Shown here piece by piece: positions 1 through 4,828 of a DNA stretch of 8,560 bases (positions are counted from its first letter, which is position 1; each line of letters starts with the position of its first letter). Under the pieces are notes generated by a model. It was given only the letters and a program-made list of their open reading frames with translations. It was not told where the DNA came from and searched no databases. The stretch is from Paracoccaceae bacterium (lineage in GTDB: Bacteria; Pseudomonadota; Alphaproteobacteria; Rhodobacterales; Rhodobacteraceae): positions 1 through 8,560 of the forward strand of contig DOIS01000061.1 in the NCBI GenBank assembly GCA_003511785.1, written 5' to 3'. A program made the position numbers and the translations under genes.

Positions 1-134
1 CTGCTGCCCATTTTGCTTACCGTGACGATGCTGAGGTGGGCCGGAAATTTTGATGGTCTGCTTATCTCGAAGGTTGCCAGCGATCTGCGTATTGCCGAGC
101 AATATATGCAGCGGATTGTGACAACGCAGGGCAA
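1..134 (+). pseudogene. N-terminal fragment of a probable membrane sensor (histidine kinase-like), cut at both ends
   Basis: The frame starting at base 1 is open. It reads as a hydrophobic stretch (LLPILLTVTMLRWAG) followed by an amphipathic segment (LLISKVASDLRIAEQYMQRI). That pattern resembles the first transmembrane helix and the start of the periplasmic sensor helix of a bacterial two-component sensor kinase. The true start lies left of the window. The reading continues sensibly to about residue 45 (VTTQGNQI). It then becomes the arginine- and alanine-rich text typical of antisense reading through a GC-rich gene, so the homologous part ends between about 130 and 145. By my count this stretch is about 52% GC, against about 78% in bases 181-240. 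The coding nature is fairly clear from composition and residue pattern. The kinase assignment comes from a remembered family pattern and is tentative. It could be another kind of membrane-anchored sensor. Confidence 0.45.
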
Positions 135-455
135 TCAGATCACCGGCATCGCCGCCTCGACCGCCTGGACCACGCCGGCGGGCTCGAGGGCGCGCATCCA
201 GCCCACCAGCCGCATGTCGCCCACCGCCCCCATCCGCGCCCAGAGCCCGTCGAGAGCGGCGCGCGCGCCCTCGCGCCCGCCAGAGACCATCCCCGCCTTG
301 AAGGCCGCACCGTTGAGCGCGCCGGCCGAGGCGCCCGAGATGCCGGCCACCTCGATGCTTTCCTCGTCCAGCAGCCGATCCAGCACGCCCCAGGTATAGG
401 CGCCATGCGCGCCCCCGCCCTGAAGCGCCAAGTTGATGCGTGTGGGTGTCGTCAT
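135..455 (-). pseudogene. Patatin-like phospholipase, truncated after the nucleophile elbow
   Basis: This is the N-terminal third of a patatin-family serine hydrolase. The first strand leads into the oxyanion-hole glycine loop GGGAHGAY (residues 13-20). The nucleophile elbow G-A-S-A-G follows (41-45, Ser43). The ATG at 455 is preferred because GAGGAG (466-461) sits five bases upstream; a GTG at 458 is too close. The product is 106 residues, whereas bacterial patatin-like proteins usually have about 300 or more. The Asp of the Ser-Asp dyad, normally in a D-G-[GA] motif, is missing, so no active enzyme is expected. The frame ends at a TGA (137-135) lying at the join to unrelated DNA. The gene follows bdhA on the same strand after a 65-base gap. 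In related bacteria such proteins sit beside bdhA, where a role in intracellular polyhydroxybutyrate mobilisation is plausible but is my inference. The truncation may be biological or an assembly artefact. Confidence 0.85.
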
Positions 456-490
456 CACCGCTCCTCAAACCCTGCCGGGCTTTCCTCGCG

Positions 491-507
491 AAAAGGGCCT
501 CAGGCCC
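491..507 (-). terminator. Weak intrinsic terminator or attenuator between bdhA and the patatin gene
   Basis: On the minus strand, about 14 bases after the bdhA stop, GGGCC-TGA-GGCCC forms a 5-bp stem with a 3-base loop. It is followed directly by TTTT and then CGCG. The short T run makes it a weak terminator at best. It could lower patatin expression relative to bdhA rather than end the transcript. Confidence 0.35.
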
Positions 508-520
508 GATGGGCGCGCGA

Positions 521-1294
521 TCACAGCGCGGTCCAGCCGCCATCGACCGAGATCGTGGTTCCGGTAATCTGGGCGGCCGCCTCCGAGCACAGGAACACCG
601 CCACGCCGCCCATCTGCTCGACCGTGGCGAATTGTTTCGACGGCTGACGCGCCAGTATCACCTCGCGCACGACCGTGTCGCGGTCCATGCCGTGGGTCTT
701 CATCTGGTCGGGGATCTGCGCCTCGACCAGCGGGGTCAGCACGTAGCCCGGGCAGATCGCGTTGGCGGTGATCGGCTCCTCGGCGGTCTCCAGCGCCACG
801 GTCTTGGTCATGCCGACGATGCCGTGCTTGGCCGTCACATAGGCCGCCTTGTAGGGCGAGGCGGTCAGCCCGTGCGCCGAGGCCACGTTGACCACCCGGC
901 CCCAGCCCGCCTTGCGCATCATCGGCAGCGCGGCGGCCGTGGTGTGGAAGGCCGAGTTCAGGTTGATGGCGATGATCGCGTCCCACTTGTCCTGCGGAAA
1001 CTGGTCGATCGGGGCGACATGCTGCACGCCCGCGTTGTTGACGAGAATATCGCAGGCCCCGGCCCTGGCGATCAGGTCACGGCACTCGTCGCCCTTCGAC
1101 ATGTCCGCCTTGATGTACCGCGCGCGCGTCCCGGTCTCGTCCGAGATCTCCTCGGCCAGGCGGTGATCCTCGTCCCGGTCGGTGAACGAATTGAGCACGA
1201 CATCCGCGCCCGCCCGCGCCAGTTCCCGGGCGATGCCCAGGCCGATGCCGGAATTCGATCCGGTGATGACGGCGGTTTTTCCCTTCAGCGACAT
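521..1294 (-). CDS. bdhA: 3-hydroxybutyrate dehydrogenase (NAD-dependent, short-chain dehydrogenase)
   Basis: This cytosolic enzyme interconverts (R)-3-hydroxybutyrate and acetoacetate with NAD(H), linking polyhydroxybutyrate breakdown to acetyl-CoA. The 257-residue protein has every classical SDR mark: TGSNSGIG (11-18) for the cofactor, NNAG (86-89), Asn111, Ser139, and Tyr152-x3-Lys156. Residues known to bind substrate in the Pseudomonas fragi enzyme are also present with a constant three-residue offset: Gln91, His141, Lys149, Gln193 and the near-C-terminal Trp254. These separate it from generic SDRs such as FabG. The ATG at 1294 has AGGGGAG a few bases upstream, and the length matches the family. 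The patatin gene follows on the same strand, which supports a role in polyhydroxybutyrate mobilisation. The 150 bases upstream, shared with the divergent coiled-coil operon, contain a cluster of TGC trinucleotides at 1331-1347. This recalls the TGC-rich targets of the polyhydroxybutyrate regulator PhaR, without matching its CTGC-N3/4-GCAG form. Confidence 0.95.
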   Translation of the reverse strand: MSLKGKTAVITGSNSGIGLGIARELARAGADVVLNSFTDRDEDHRLAEEISDETGTRARYIKADMSKGDECRDLIARAGACDILVNNAGVQHVAPIDQFPQDKWDAIIAINLNSAFHTTAAALPMMRKAGWGRVVNVASAHGLTASPYKAAYVTAKHGIVGMTKTVALETAEEPITANAICPGYVLTPLVEAQIPDQMKTHGMDRDTVVREVILARQPSKQFATVEQMGGVAVFLCSEAAAQITGTTISVDGGWTAL

Positions 1295-1444
1295 GGCGGC
1301 TCCCCTTGGTCAATGTGGTTCCGCCAACCCTGCCATGCTGCACCTGCGAAGGAAACGCCAAATCGGACTGCGCCGCATAAAGCCCCTTGCGCGGTCGGGC
1401 GGGTTGCATACCTTTTCTGCGACAGCCAGTGCAGGAGCCCCACG

Positions 1445-1726
1445 ATGACCGACAGATCCGCCTATATCGACAAGGCCCGCGCCCGCTTGCGGCAATACGA
1501 GGCCGAGATCGACCGCCTCGAGGCCCGCGCCGACGAGGTCGAGGCCGATGCCAGGATCGCCTACCGGGAGGCGCTCGAGGACGCGCGCGCCCGCCGCGCC
1601 GAGGCCCGGCTGGAGGAGTTGAAACGCAGCGGCGACGCCGCCTGGGACGACATCAAGCATGGGCTCGAAAGCGCCTGGGACGAGATGAGCCGCGCCGTCG
1701 AAAAGGCCGGCGCCCGGTTCCGCTGA
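1445..1726 (+). CDS. Small cytosolic coiled-coil protein, sll1863-stress-protein-like
   Basis: This is a 93-residue, highly charged, helical protein with no signal peptide or membrane segment. Residues 5-62 are an almost unbroken run of charged heptads (long alternation of Glu, Asp, Arg and Ala) expected to form a coiled coil. Residues 64-88 hold a distinct motif, AAWDDIKHGLESAWDEM, with Trp67 and Trp78 eleven residues apart. This architecture matches small proteins annotated as sll1863-family or coiled-coil stress proteins, whose biochemical role is not established. The ATG at 1445 is chosen over more upstream codons because AGGAG (1433-1437) lies seven bases before it and the upstream part of the open frame has no protein-like composition. 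The next gene starts 19 bases after the stop, so the two are probably co-transcribed. bdhA is divergent. I see no convincing sigma-70 promoter. A CTTGCG near 1386 with a CATACC near 1407 is too poorly spaced to call. Confidence 0.85.
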   Translation: MTDRSAYIDKARARLRQYEAEIDRLEARADEVEADARIAYREALEDARARRAEARLEELKRSGDAAWDDIKHGLESAWDEMSRAVEKAGARFR

Positions 1727-1745
1727 CCAGCCGAGGAGAGCGCTG

Positions 1746-2204
1746 ATGCCCCGCTTCGTCTTGCCGCGCGCGGCCTTGCTCGCCGCGAGCCTCGCCCTTG
1801 CCGCGCCCGCCGGGGCCGAGACCGACGCCGACCACGTCACCGCGACCGAACTGCGCAACGAGATCGCCGCCGCCCTGCAATCGGTGGCCGACTACACCGC
1901 CCAGGAACGCGACGAAGCGCTGGCCGCCGCGCGCGAGGGGCTGAACGCGCTCGACGCCGAGATCGCCCGCCGCCAGGCGGCGCTGCGCGCCGATTGGGCC
2001 GGGATGTCCGAGGAGGCCCGCACCGAGACCGCCCGCGCGCTGGCCCGCTTGCAGACCGCGCGCAACCGGCTGGGCGAACGGATGGGCGCGCTCCAGGCCG
2101 GCGCCGCCAGCGCGTGGGACGAGCTTCAGGCCGGGTTCTCGGGCGCCTTCGACGCGCTGGCCGATGCCTGGGCCGAAGAGGACAGCGCCCGCGCCCCGGA
2201 GTGA
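1746..2204 (+). CDS. Exported coiled-coil protein, periplasmic counterpart of the upstream gene
   Basis: The product is 152 residues. The N-terminus is a signal peptide: Arg3 and Arg8, a hydrophobic core at 9-20, and an A-G-A cleavage site after Ala24. There is no lipobox cysteine, so a soluble periplasmic protein is expected. The mature part (30-118) is charged and helical, rich in Ala, Glu and Arg, and likely coiled coil. Near the C-terminus, SAWDELQAGFSGAFDAL (122-138) repeats the pattern of the preceding gene: Trp124 and Phe135 occupy the places of Trp67 and Trp78 with the same eleven-residue spacing. GAGGAGAG lies a few bases before the ATG at 1746, and the 19-base gap to the upstream gene indicates an operon. 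The function is unknown. I infer that the pair act in parallel on either side of the inner membrane, perhaps in envelope stress, but nothing in the sequence proves it. Confidence 0.8.
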   Translation: MPRFVLPRAALLAASLALAAPAGAETDADHVTATELRNEIAAALQSVADYTAQERDEALAAAREGLNALDAEIARRQAALRADWAGMSEEARTETARALARLQTARNRLGERMGALQAGAASAWDELQAGFSGAFDALADAWAEEDSARAPE

Positions 2205-2342
2205 CCGGCGCCCCTGCCGTCCGCTTGCTCTGAATAACTCCGGGGGGTGCGCCGCCAGGCGACGGGGGCAGCGCGCCCTTTGCCCCCGGCCCCGTGCCCG
2301 ACACGGCCCCCTGTTCCGTGCTCCCCTCTCAAACCGACCGAC
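2205..2342. other. Gene-free GC-rich stretch after the coiled-coil operon, with two short hairpins
   Basis: No protein-like frame is visible here. Two inverted repeats occur. GGGGGCA (2264-2270) pairs with TGCCCCC (2281-2287) across a 10-base loop, and CCGTG (2292-2296) pairs with CACGG (2302-2306). Neither is followed by a T run on the plus strand, so they are not classical intrinsic terminators. They could still help end transcription from the upstream operon, or be chance in GC-rich sequence. Confidence 0.4.
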
Positions 2343-2371
2343 AAAAAAAACACCCGCGCAAGGCGGGCGTT
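2343..2371 (-). terminator. Strong intrinsic terminator facing the minus strand
   Basis: On the minus strand AACGCCCGC (2371-2363) pairs with GCGGGTGTT (2357-2349), a 9-bp stem with one G-U pair and a 5-base loop (CTTGC). An uninterrupted T tract runs through to 2343. On the plus strand the hairpin is preceded by A residues and followed only by CAGTCATTG, so it works mainly in the minus direction. No protein gene feeds it. Confidence 0.8.
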
Positions 2372-2418
2372 CAGTCATTGAGGCAGGTTTCATACAGGCA
2401 AGAAACCTATCGAGCAGT
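2343..2418 (-). ncRNA. Candidate small RNA, about 76 nt, with its own promoter and terminator
   Basis: Three signals line up on the minus strand in a gap where no minus-strand gene exists. A sigma-70-like promoter ends at 2425, predicting a start near 2418-2421. The transcript would first form a stem-loop: AGGTTTC (2408-2402) pairs perfectly with GAAACCT (2391-2385) across a 10-base loop, TTGCCTGTAT. A mostly single-stranded linker of about 13 bases follows. The RNA ends in a 9-bp terminator hairpin followed by a T tract. This is the layout of a typical Hfq-dependent bacterial regulatory RNA: 5' hairpin, linker, then terminator with a U tail. I do not recognise it as a named family, and it lacks the CCUCCUCCC loop of the Rhodobacter CcsR-type RNAs. 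An ATG at 2394 has no ribosome-binding site and its frame runs through the terminator, so a coding role is unlikely. Targets cannot be told from the sequence. Confidence 0.6.
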
Positions 2419-2424
2419 GATCCC

Positions 2425-2453
2425 TTTATAAGCAATTCCGCGCCGCTGTCCAA
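2425..2453 (-). promoter_or_regulatory. Sigma-70-like promoter for the candidate small RNA
   Basis: On the minus strand TTGGAC (2453-2448) and TATAAA (2430-2425) are separated by exactly 17 bases, close to the TTGACA/TATAAT consensus. The bases just upstream of the -35 box are rich in A and T (AAACTTTTAG), which could act as an UP element. The only thing downstream before the terminator is the small-RNA segment. Confidence 0.6.
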
Positions 2454-2532
2454 GCTAAAAGTTTGAAAAGACGTAAATCCCCTGTTACCACGAGGCCCAA
2501 CGATACAAGGGCAAAGCGGGATTGTTGCCGAT

Positions 2533-4353
2533 ATGGGTCCGGTCTTTTTCCACCTCGCGCGGGCCGCGGCCGCGCTGATCGCGGCGATTCTCGCCTGCGC
2601 CGCGCCGGCCGCCGAGCCGCGCCACGCCATAGCTATGTATGGCGACCCCGCGCTGCCGCCGGATTTTGTGTCCCTGCCCTATGCCAACCCCGACGCGCCC
2701 AAGGGCGGGCGGATCGTTTTCGGCAATACCGGCGGCTTCGACAGCCTCAACCCGTTCATCCAGAAAGGCACACCGCCCTGGCAGCAGCGGTTCTGGGGAT
2801 ACGAGGCGCTCATGGGCCGCTCGCAGGACGAACCCTTCACGCTCTACGGGCTTCTGGCCGAATCGGTTCGTGTCGCGCCCGACCGCTCCTGGGTGGAATT
2901 CACCCTGCGCGAGGAGGCCCGCTTCTCGGACGGCAGCCCGGTGACGGTCGAGGACGTGATCTGGTCCTACGAGACGCTGGGCACGCAGGGCCACCTGCGC
3001 TATCGCACCTTCTGGACCCAGGTCGAGCGCATCGAAAAGACCGGGCCGCGCTCGCTGCGGCTCGACTTCAACTCCGATGACCGCGAGCTGGCGCTGATCG
3101 CCGGCATGCGGCCGATCCTGAAGAAGGCACAGTGGGAGGGGCGCGATTTCACCGCTTCGGGGCTGGACGAGATCCCCATCGGCACCGGCCCCTACGTGAT
3201 CGAGGCGTTCGAGCCCGGCCGCTCGGTCACCTTCACCCGCAACCCCGACTACTGGGGTGCCGATCTGCCCCTCCGGCGCGGAACGCATAATTTCGACGAG
3301 ATGCGGATCGAGTTCTATGGCGACCAGTCGGTGCTGTTCGAAGCGTTCAAGGCCGGCGCGCTGGATGTCTACCGAGAGTTCAACGCCGAGAAATGGGCCC
3401 GCGACTATGACTTCCCGGCGGTGCAGCGCGGCGAGATCGTGCTGTCGGAAATCCCGCATGGCCGCCCCTCGGGGATGACCGGCTTCGCCATGAACACCCG
3501 CCGCGCGCCCTTTGACGACTGGCGCGTGCGCGAGGCGCTCATGCTGGCCTTCAACTTCGACTATATCAACGACACGCTCACCGGCGGCGTGCAACCGCGC
3601 ATCACCTCCTATTTCTCCGGCTCCGAGCTGGCCATGCGCCCCGGCCCGGCCGAAGGCGCCGTGCGCGCGTTGCTGGAGCCTTACGCCGACACCCTGCCGC
3701 CCGGCGCGATGGAGGGCTATGCCCTGCCCACGGGCGTCGGGACCAAGCGCCACCGGGGCGATCTGCGCCGGGCGGTGCAGCTCCTGGACGCGGCCGGCTG
3801 GCGCGTGGGCGATGACGGGGTGCTGCGCAACGCCGAAGGGCGCCCTTTCCGCTTTTCGGTGCTGCTGCGCCAGTCCGACAAGGACATGCTGTCGGCCATC
3901 GACATCTATGCCCGCGCGCTCGACCGGCTGGGCATCGCGGCGGTGGTGGAGCGGGTGGACGACGCGCAGTTCACCGCGCGCACCAACGAGTATGATTTCG
4001 ACATGACCACCTTCCGCCGCGACCTGTCGCTGAGTCCGGGCAACGAGCAGAAGCTCTACTGGGGCAGCTACGGCGTCGAGACGCCCGGCACGCGCAACCT
4101 GATGGGGGTGGACAGCGCGGCGGTGGACGGGCTGATCGAGACCATGCTGCGCGCCGAGACGCGCGAGGAGTTCATCGCCGCCGTGCGCGCGCTCGACCGG
4201 GTGCTGACCGCCGGGCGTTATGTCATCCCGATCTGGTCCTTCGACATGGGCCGCATCGCCCATGTCCGCCGCCTGCGCTATCCCGATGCCCTGCCGGTCT
4301 ATGGCGACCGCATGGGCTTTCTGCCCGATGTCTGGTGGAGCGCGCCGGAGTGA
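2533..4353 (+). CDS. Periplasmic peptide-binding protein of an ABC transporter, YejA-like (solute-binding family 5)
   Basis: This 606-residue extracytoplasmic solute-binding protein is of the SBP_bac_5 family, closest in pattern to YejA, the binding component of the YejABEF oligopeptide/microcin C importer. It opens with a signal peptide (hydrophobic core 11-24, cleavage around 26-28; Cys22 does not sit in a good lipobox). Family-typical segments follow in order: YANPDAPKGG (50-59), GGFDSLNPF (67-75), RFSDGSPVTVEDV (130-142), GTGPYVI (217-223), RNPDYWG (236-242), a VLFEAFKAGALDVY block (267-280), FDDWRVREALMLAFNFDY (327-344), QLLDAAGW (416-423), and a W-rich C-terminus. The length is close to YejA (about 600). 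The ATG at 2533 gives the proper signal peptide, but the SD sequence is poor (GGGA eleven bases upstream), which may mean low translation. No permease or ATPase gene lies nearby, so it is an orphan binding protein that must use transporter parts encoded elsewhere. The substrate is unknown beyond probable oligopeptides. Confidence 0.92.
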   Translation: MGPVFFHLARAAAALIAAILACAAPAAEPRHAIAMYGDPALPPDFVSLPYANPDAPKGGRIVFGNTGGFDSLNPFIQKGTPPWQQRFWGYEALMGRSQDEPFTLYGLLAESVRVAPDRSWVEFTLREEARFSDGSPVTVEDVIWSYETLGTQGHLRYRTFWTQVERIEKTGPRSLRLDFNSDDRELALIAGMRPILKKAQWEGRDFTASGLDEIPIGTGPYVIEAFEPGRSVTFTRNPDYWGADLPLRRGTHNFDEMRIEFYGDQSVLFEAFKAGALDVYREFNAEKWARDYDFPAVQRGEIVLSEIPHGRPSGMTGFAMNTRRAPFDDWRVREALMLAFNFDYINDTLTGGVQPRITSYFSGSELAMRPGPAEGAVRALLEPYADTLPPGAMEGYALPTGVGTKRHRGDLRRAVQLLDAAGWRVGDDGVLRNAEGRPFRFSVLLRQSDKDMLSAIDIYARALDRLGIAAVVERVDDAQFTARTNEYDFDMTTFRRDLSLSPGNEQKLYWGSYGVETPGTRNLMGVDSAAVDGLIETMLRAETREEFIAAVRALDRVLTAGRYVIPIWSFDMGRIAHVRRLRYPDALPVYGDRMGFLPDVWWSAPE

Positions 4354-4364
4354 CCCGCCTGGCC

Positions 4365-4406
4365 GTCACGCAGTCGTGACAAAATTTCCGAAACGGCGAT
4401 TTTTTT
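4365..4406 (+). terminator. Palindrome plus A/T-flanked hairpin after the binding-protein gene: possible terminator or operator
   Basis: GTCACG-CAGT-CGTGAC (4365-4380) is a perfect 6-bp inverted repeat. It is followed at once by AAAATTTCCG-AAA-CGGCGATTTT (4381-4403), a second imperfect hairpin with one mismatch and one G-T pair, and three further T residues. The second hairpin with its T run could terminate the binding-protein transcript, twelve or more bases after its stop. The first palindrome lacks an adjacent T run and could instead be an operator for the small gene downstream. Confidence 0.4.
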
Positions 4407-4473
4407 GTTTACCCTGCCGCAAATCGCGGCATACTCGACGTGCACAGCATGCATCACGGAGGCACGCGGCGCG

Positions 4474-4701
4474 ATGAGCTTGACATGGGCCGATCTGCCC
4501 CATGACTGCGCCCAGACCATGAGTCGGATCAAGACGCGGTTCCCGCGGTTGGGGGCGTGCGCCCTGCTCACCCTGCGCGAAGGCCGTGCCCGGTTCGAGG
4601 CACAATTGGCCGCCGCCCATCATCTCACCGAAACCGAGGCGCGCGAGGAGTTGAGCGATTTCCTGTATATCGAACAGCTCCGACGCGAAATCCTGGGCTG
4701 A
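4474..4701 (+). CDS. Small uncharacterised protein, 75 residues
   Basis: I do not recognise this protein. It is mostly helical in appearance. Residues 1-27 hold Trp5 and a basic patch (SRIKTRFPR), 28-36 are short and hydrophobic (GACALLTLR), and 37-75 form an acidic amphipathic region (RARFEAQLAAAHHLTETEAREELSDFLYIEQLRRE). It has no signal peptide and no full membrane span, so it is probably cytosolic. The ATG at 4474 is preferred over a TTG at 4405. CGGAGG (4457-4462) precedes it at eleven bases, a little long, and the segment before it (4405-4473) holds the leader hairpins and the GCCGC-AAATC-GCGGC repeat at 4416-4430. Possible promoter elements in this AT-rich leader are TTTACC (4408-4413) and CATACT (4430-4435), 16 bases apart. 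Codon use and frame are consistent with a real gene. It stands alone between the binding-protein gene and the valine operon, which has its own promoter candidate. Confidence 0.65.
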   Translation: MSLTWADLPHDCAQTMSRIKTRFPRLGACALLTLREGRARFEAQLAAAHHLTETEAREELSDFLYIEQLRREILG

Positions 4702-4727
4702 GCGCCGGGTGGCCTGCCCCGGCATAG

Positions 4728-4779
4728 CTGCAAGGTGACTTTGCGGTATTGCCCGGTTGAAGGGGGGCTTCCTGCAAAG
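4728..4779. repeat. CTGCAARG boxes around the valine-operon promoter
   Basis: CTGCAAGG (4728-4735) and CTGCAAAG (4772-4779) are direct repeats 44 bases apart, about four helical turns. CTTTGC (4739-4744) is an inverted copy that forms the near-palindrome GCAAGG-TGA-CTTTGC (4730-4744). One box lies upstream of the -35 element and one ends just before the -10 element, positions suited to a regulator. The regulator itself is not in the window. Confidence 0.35.
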
Positions 4780-4786
4780 CTAGAAT
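4757..4786 (+). promoter_or_regulatory. Promoter candidate for the valine-degradation operon
   Basis: TTGAAG (4757-4762) and TAGAAT (4781-4786) are separated by 18 bases and match the sigma-70 consensus at four and five of six positions. The predicted start near 4793 leaves a leader of about 36 bases before the isobutyryl-CoA dehydrogenase gene. Its location in the only sizeable gap before the operon supports it. Confidence 0.5.
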
Positions 4787-4828
4787 GAAACGCATGTTCA
4801 ATTAATCCGAGCGGGGGAGGAGCGCCCA

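Noticed and set aside
440..1444. Plus-strand extension of the small coiled-coil gene back to 440
   Set aside because: It is antisense to bdhA with shadow composition. The AGGAG-preceded ATG at 1445 is the natural start.
1404..1444. Inverted CTGC/GCAG pair (1417-1434) as a PhaR operator
   Set aside because: The halves are separated by 10 bases, not the 3-4 of the known site.
2343..2394. Short peptide starting at the ATG at 2394 inside the candidate small RNA
   Set aside because: It has no ribosome-binding site and the frame runs through the terminator without a stop, so translation is unlikely.
2463..2507. Plus-strand promoter for the binding-protein gene (TTGAAA at 2463 with TTACCA at 2485, or GATACA at 2502)
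   Set aside because: Spacing is 16 bases with a poor -10 in the first case, and there is no -35 in the second. Not convincing enough to list.
2485..4263. Minus-strand open frame of about 590 codons
   Set aside because: It lies antisense to the binding-protein gene, is rich in His, Arg, Ala and Gly as expected for antisense reading of GC-rich codons, and has no ribosome-binding site or recognisable domain.
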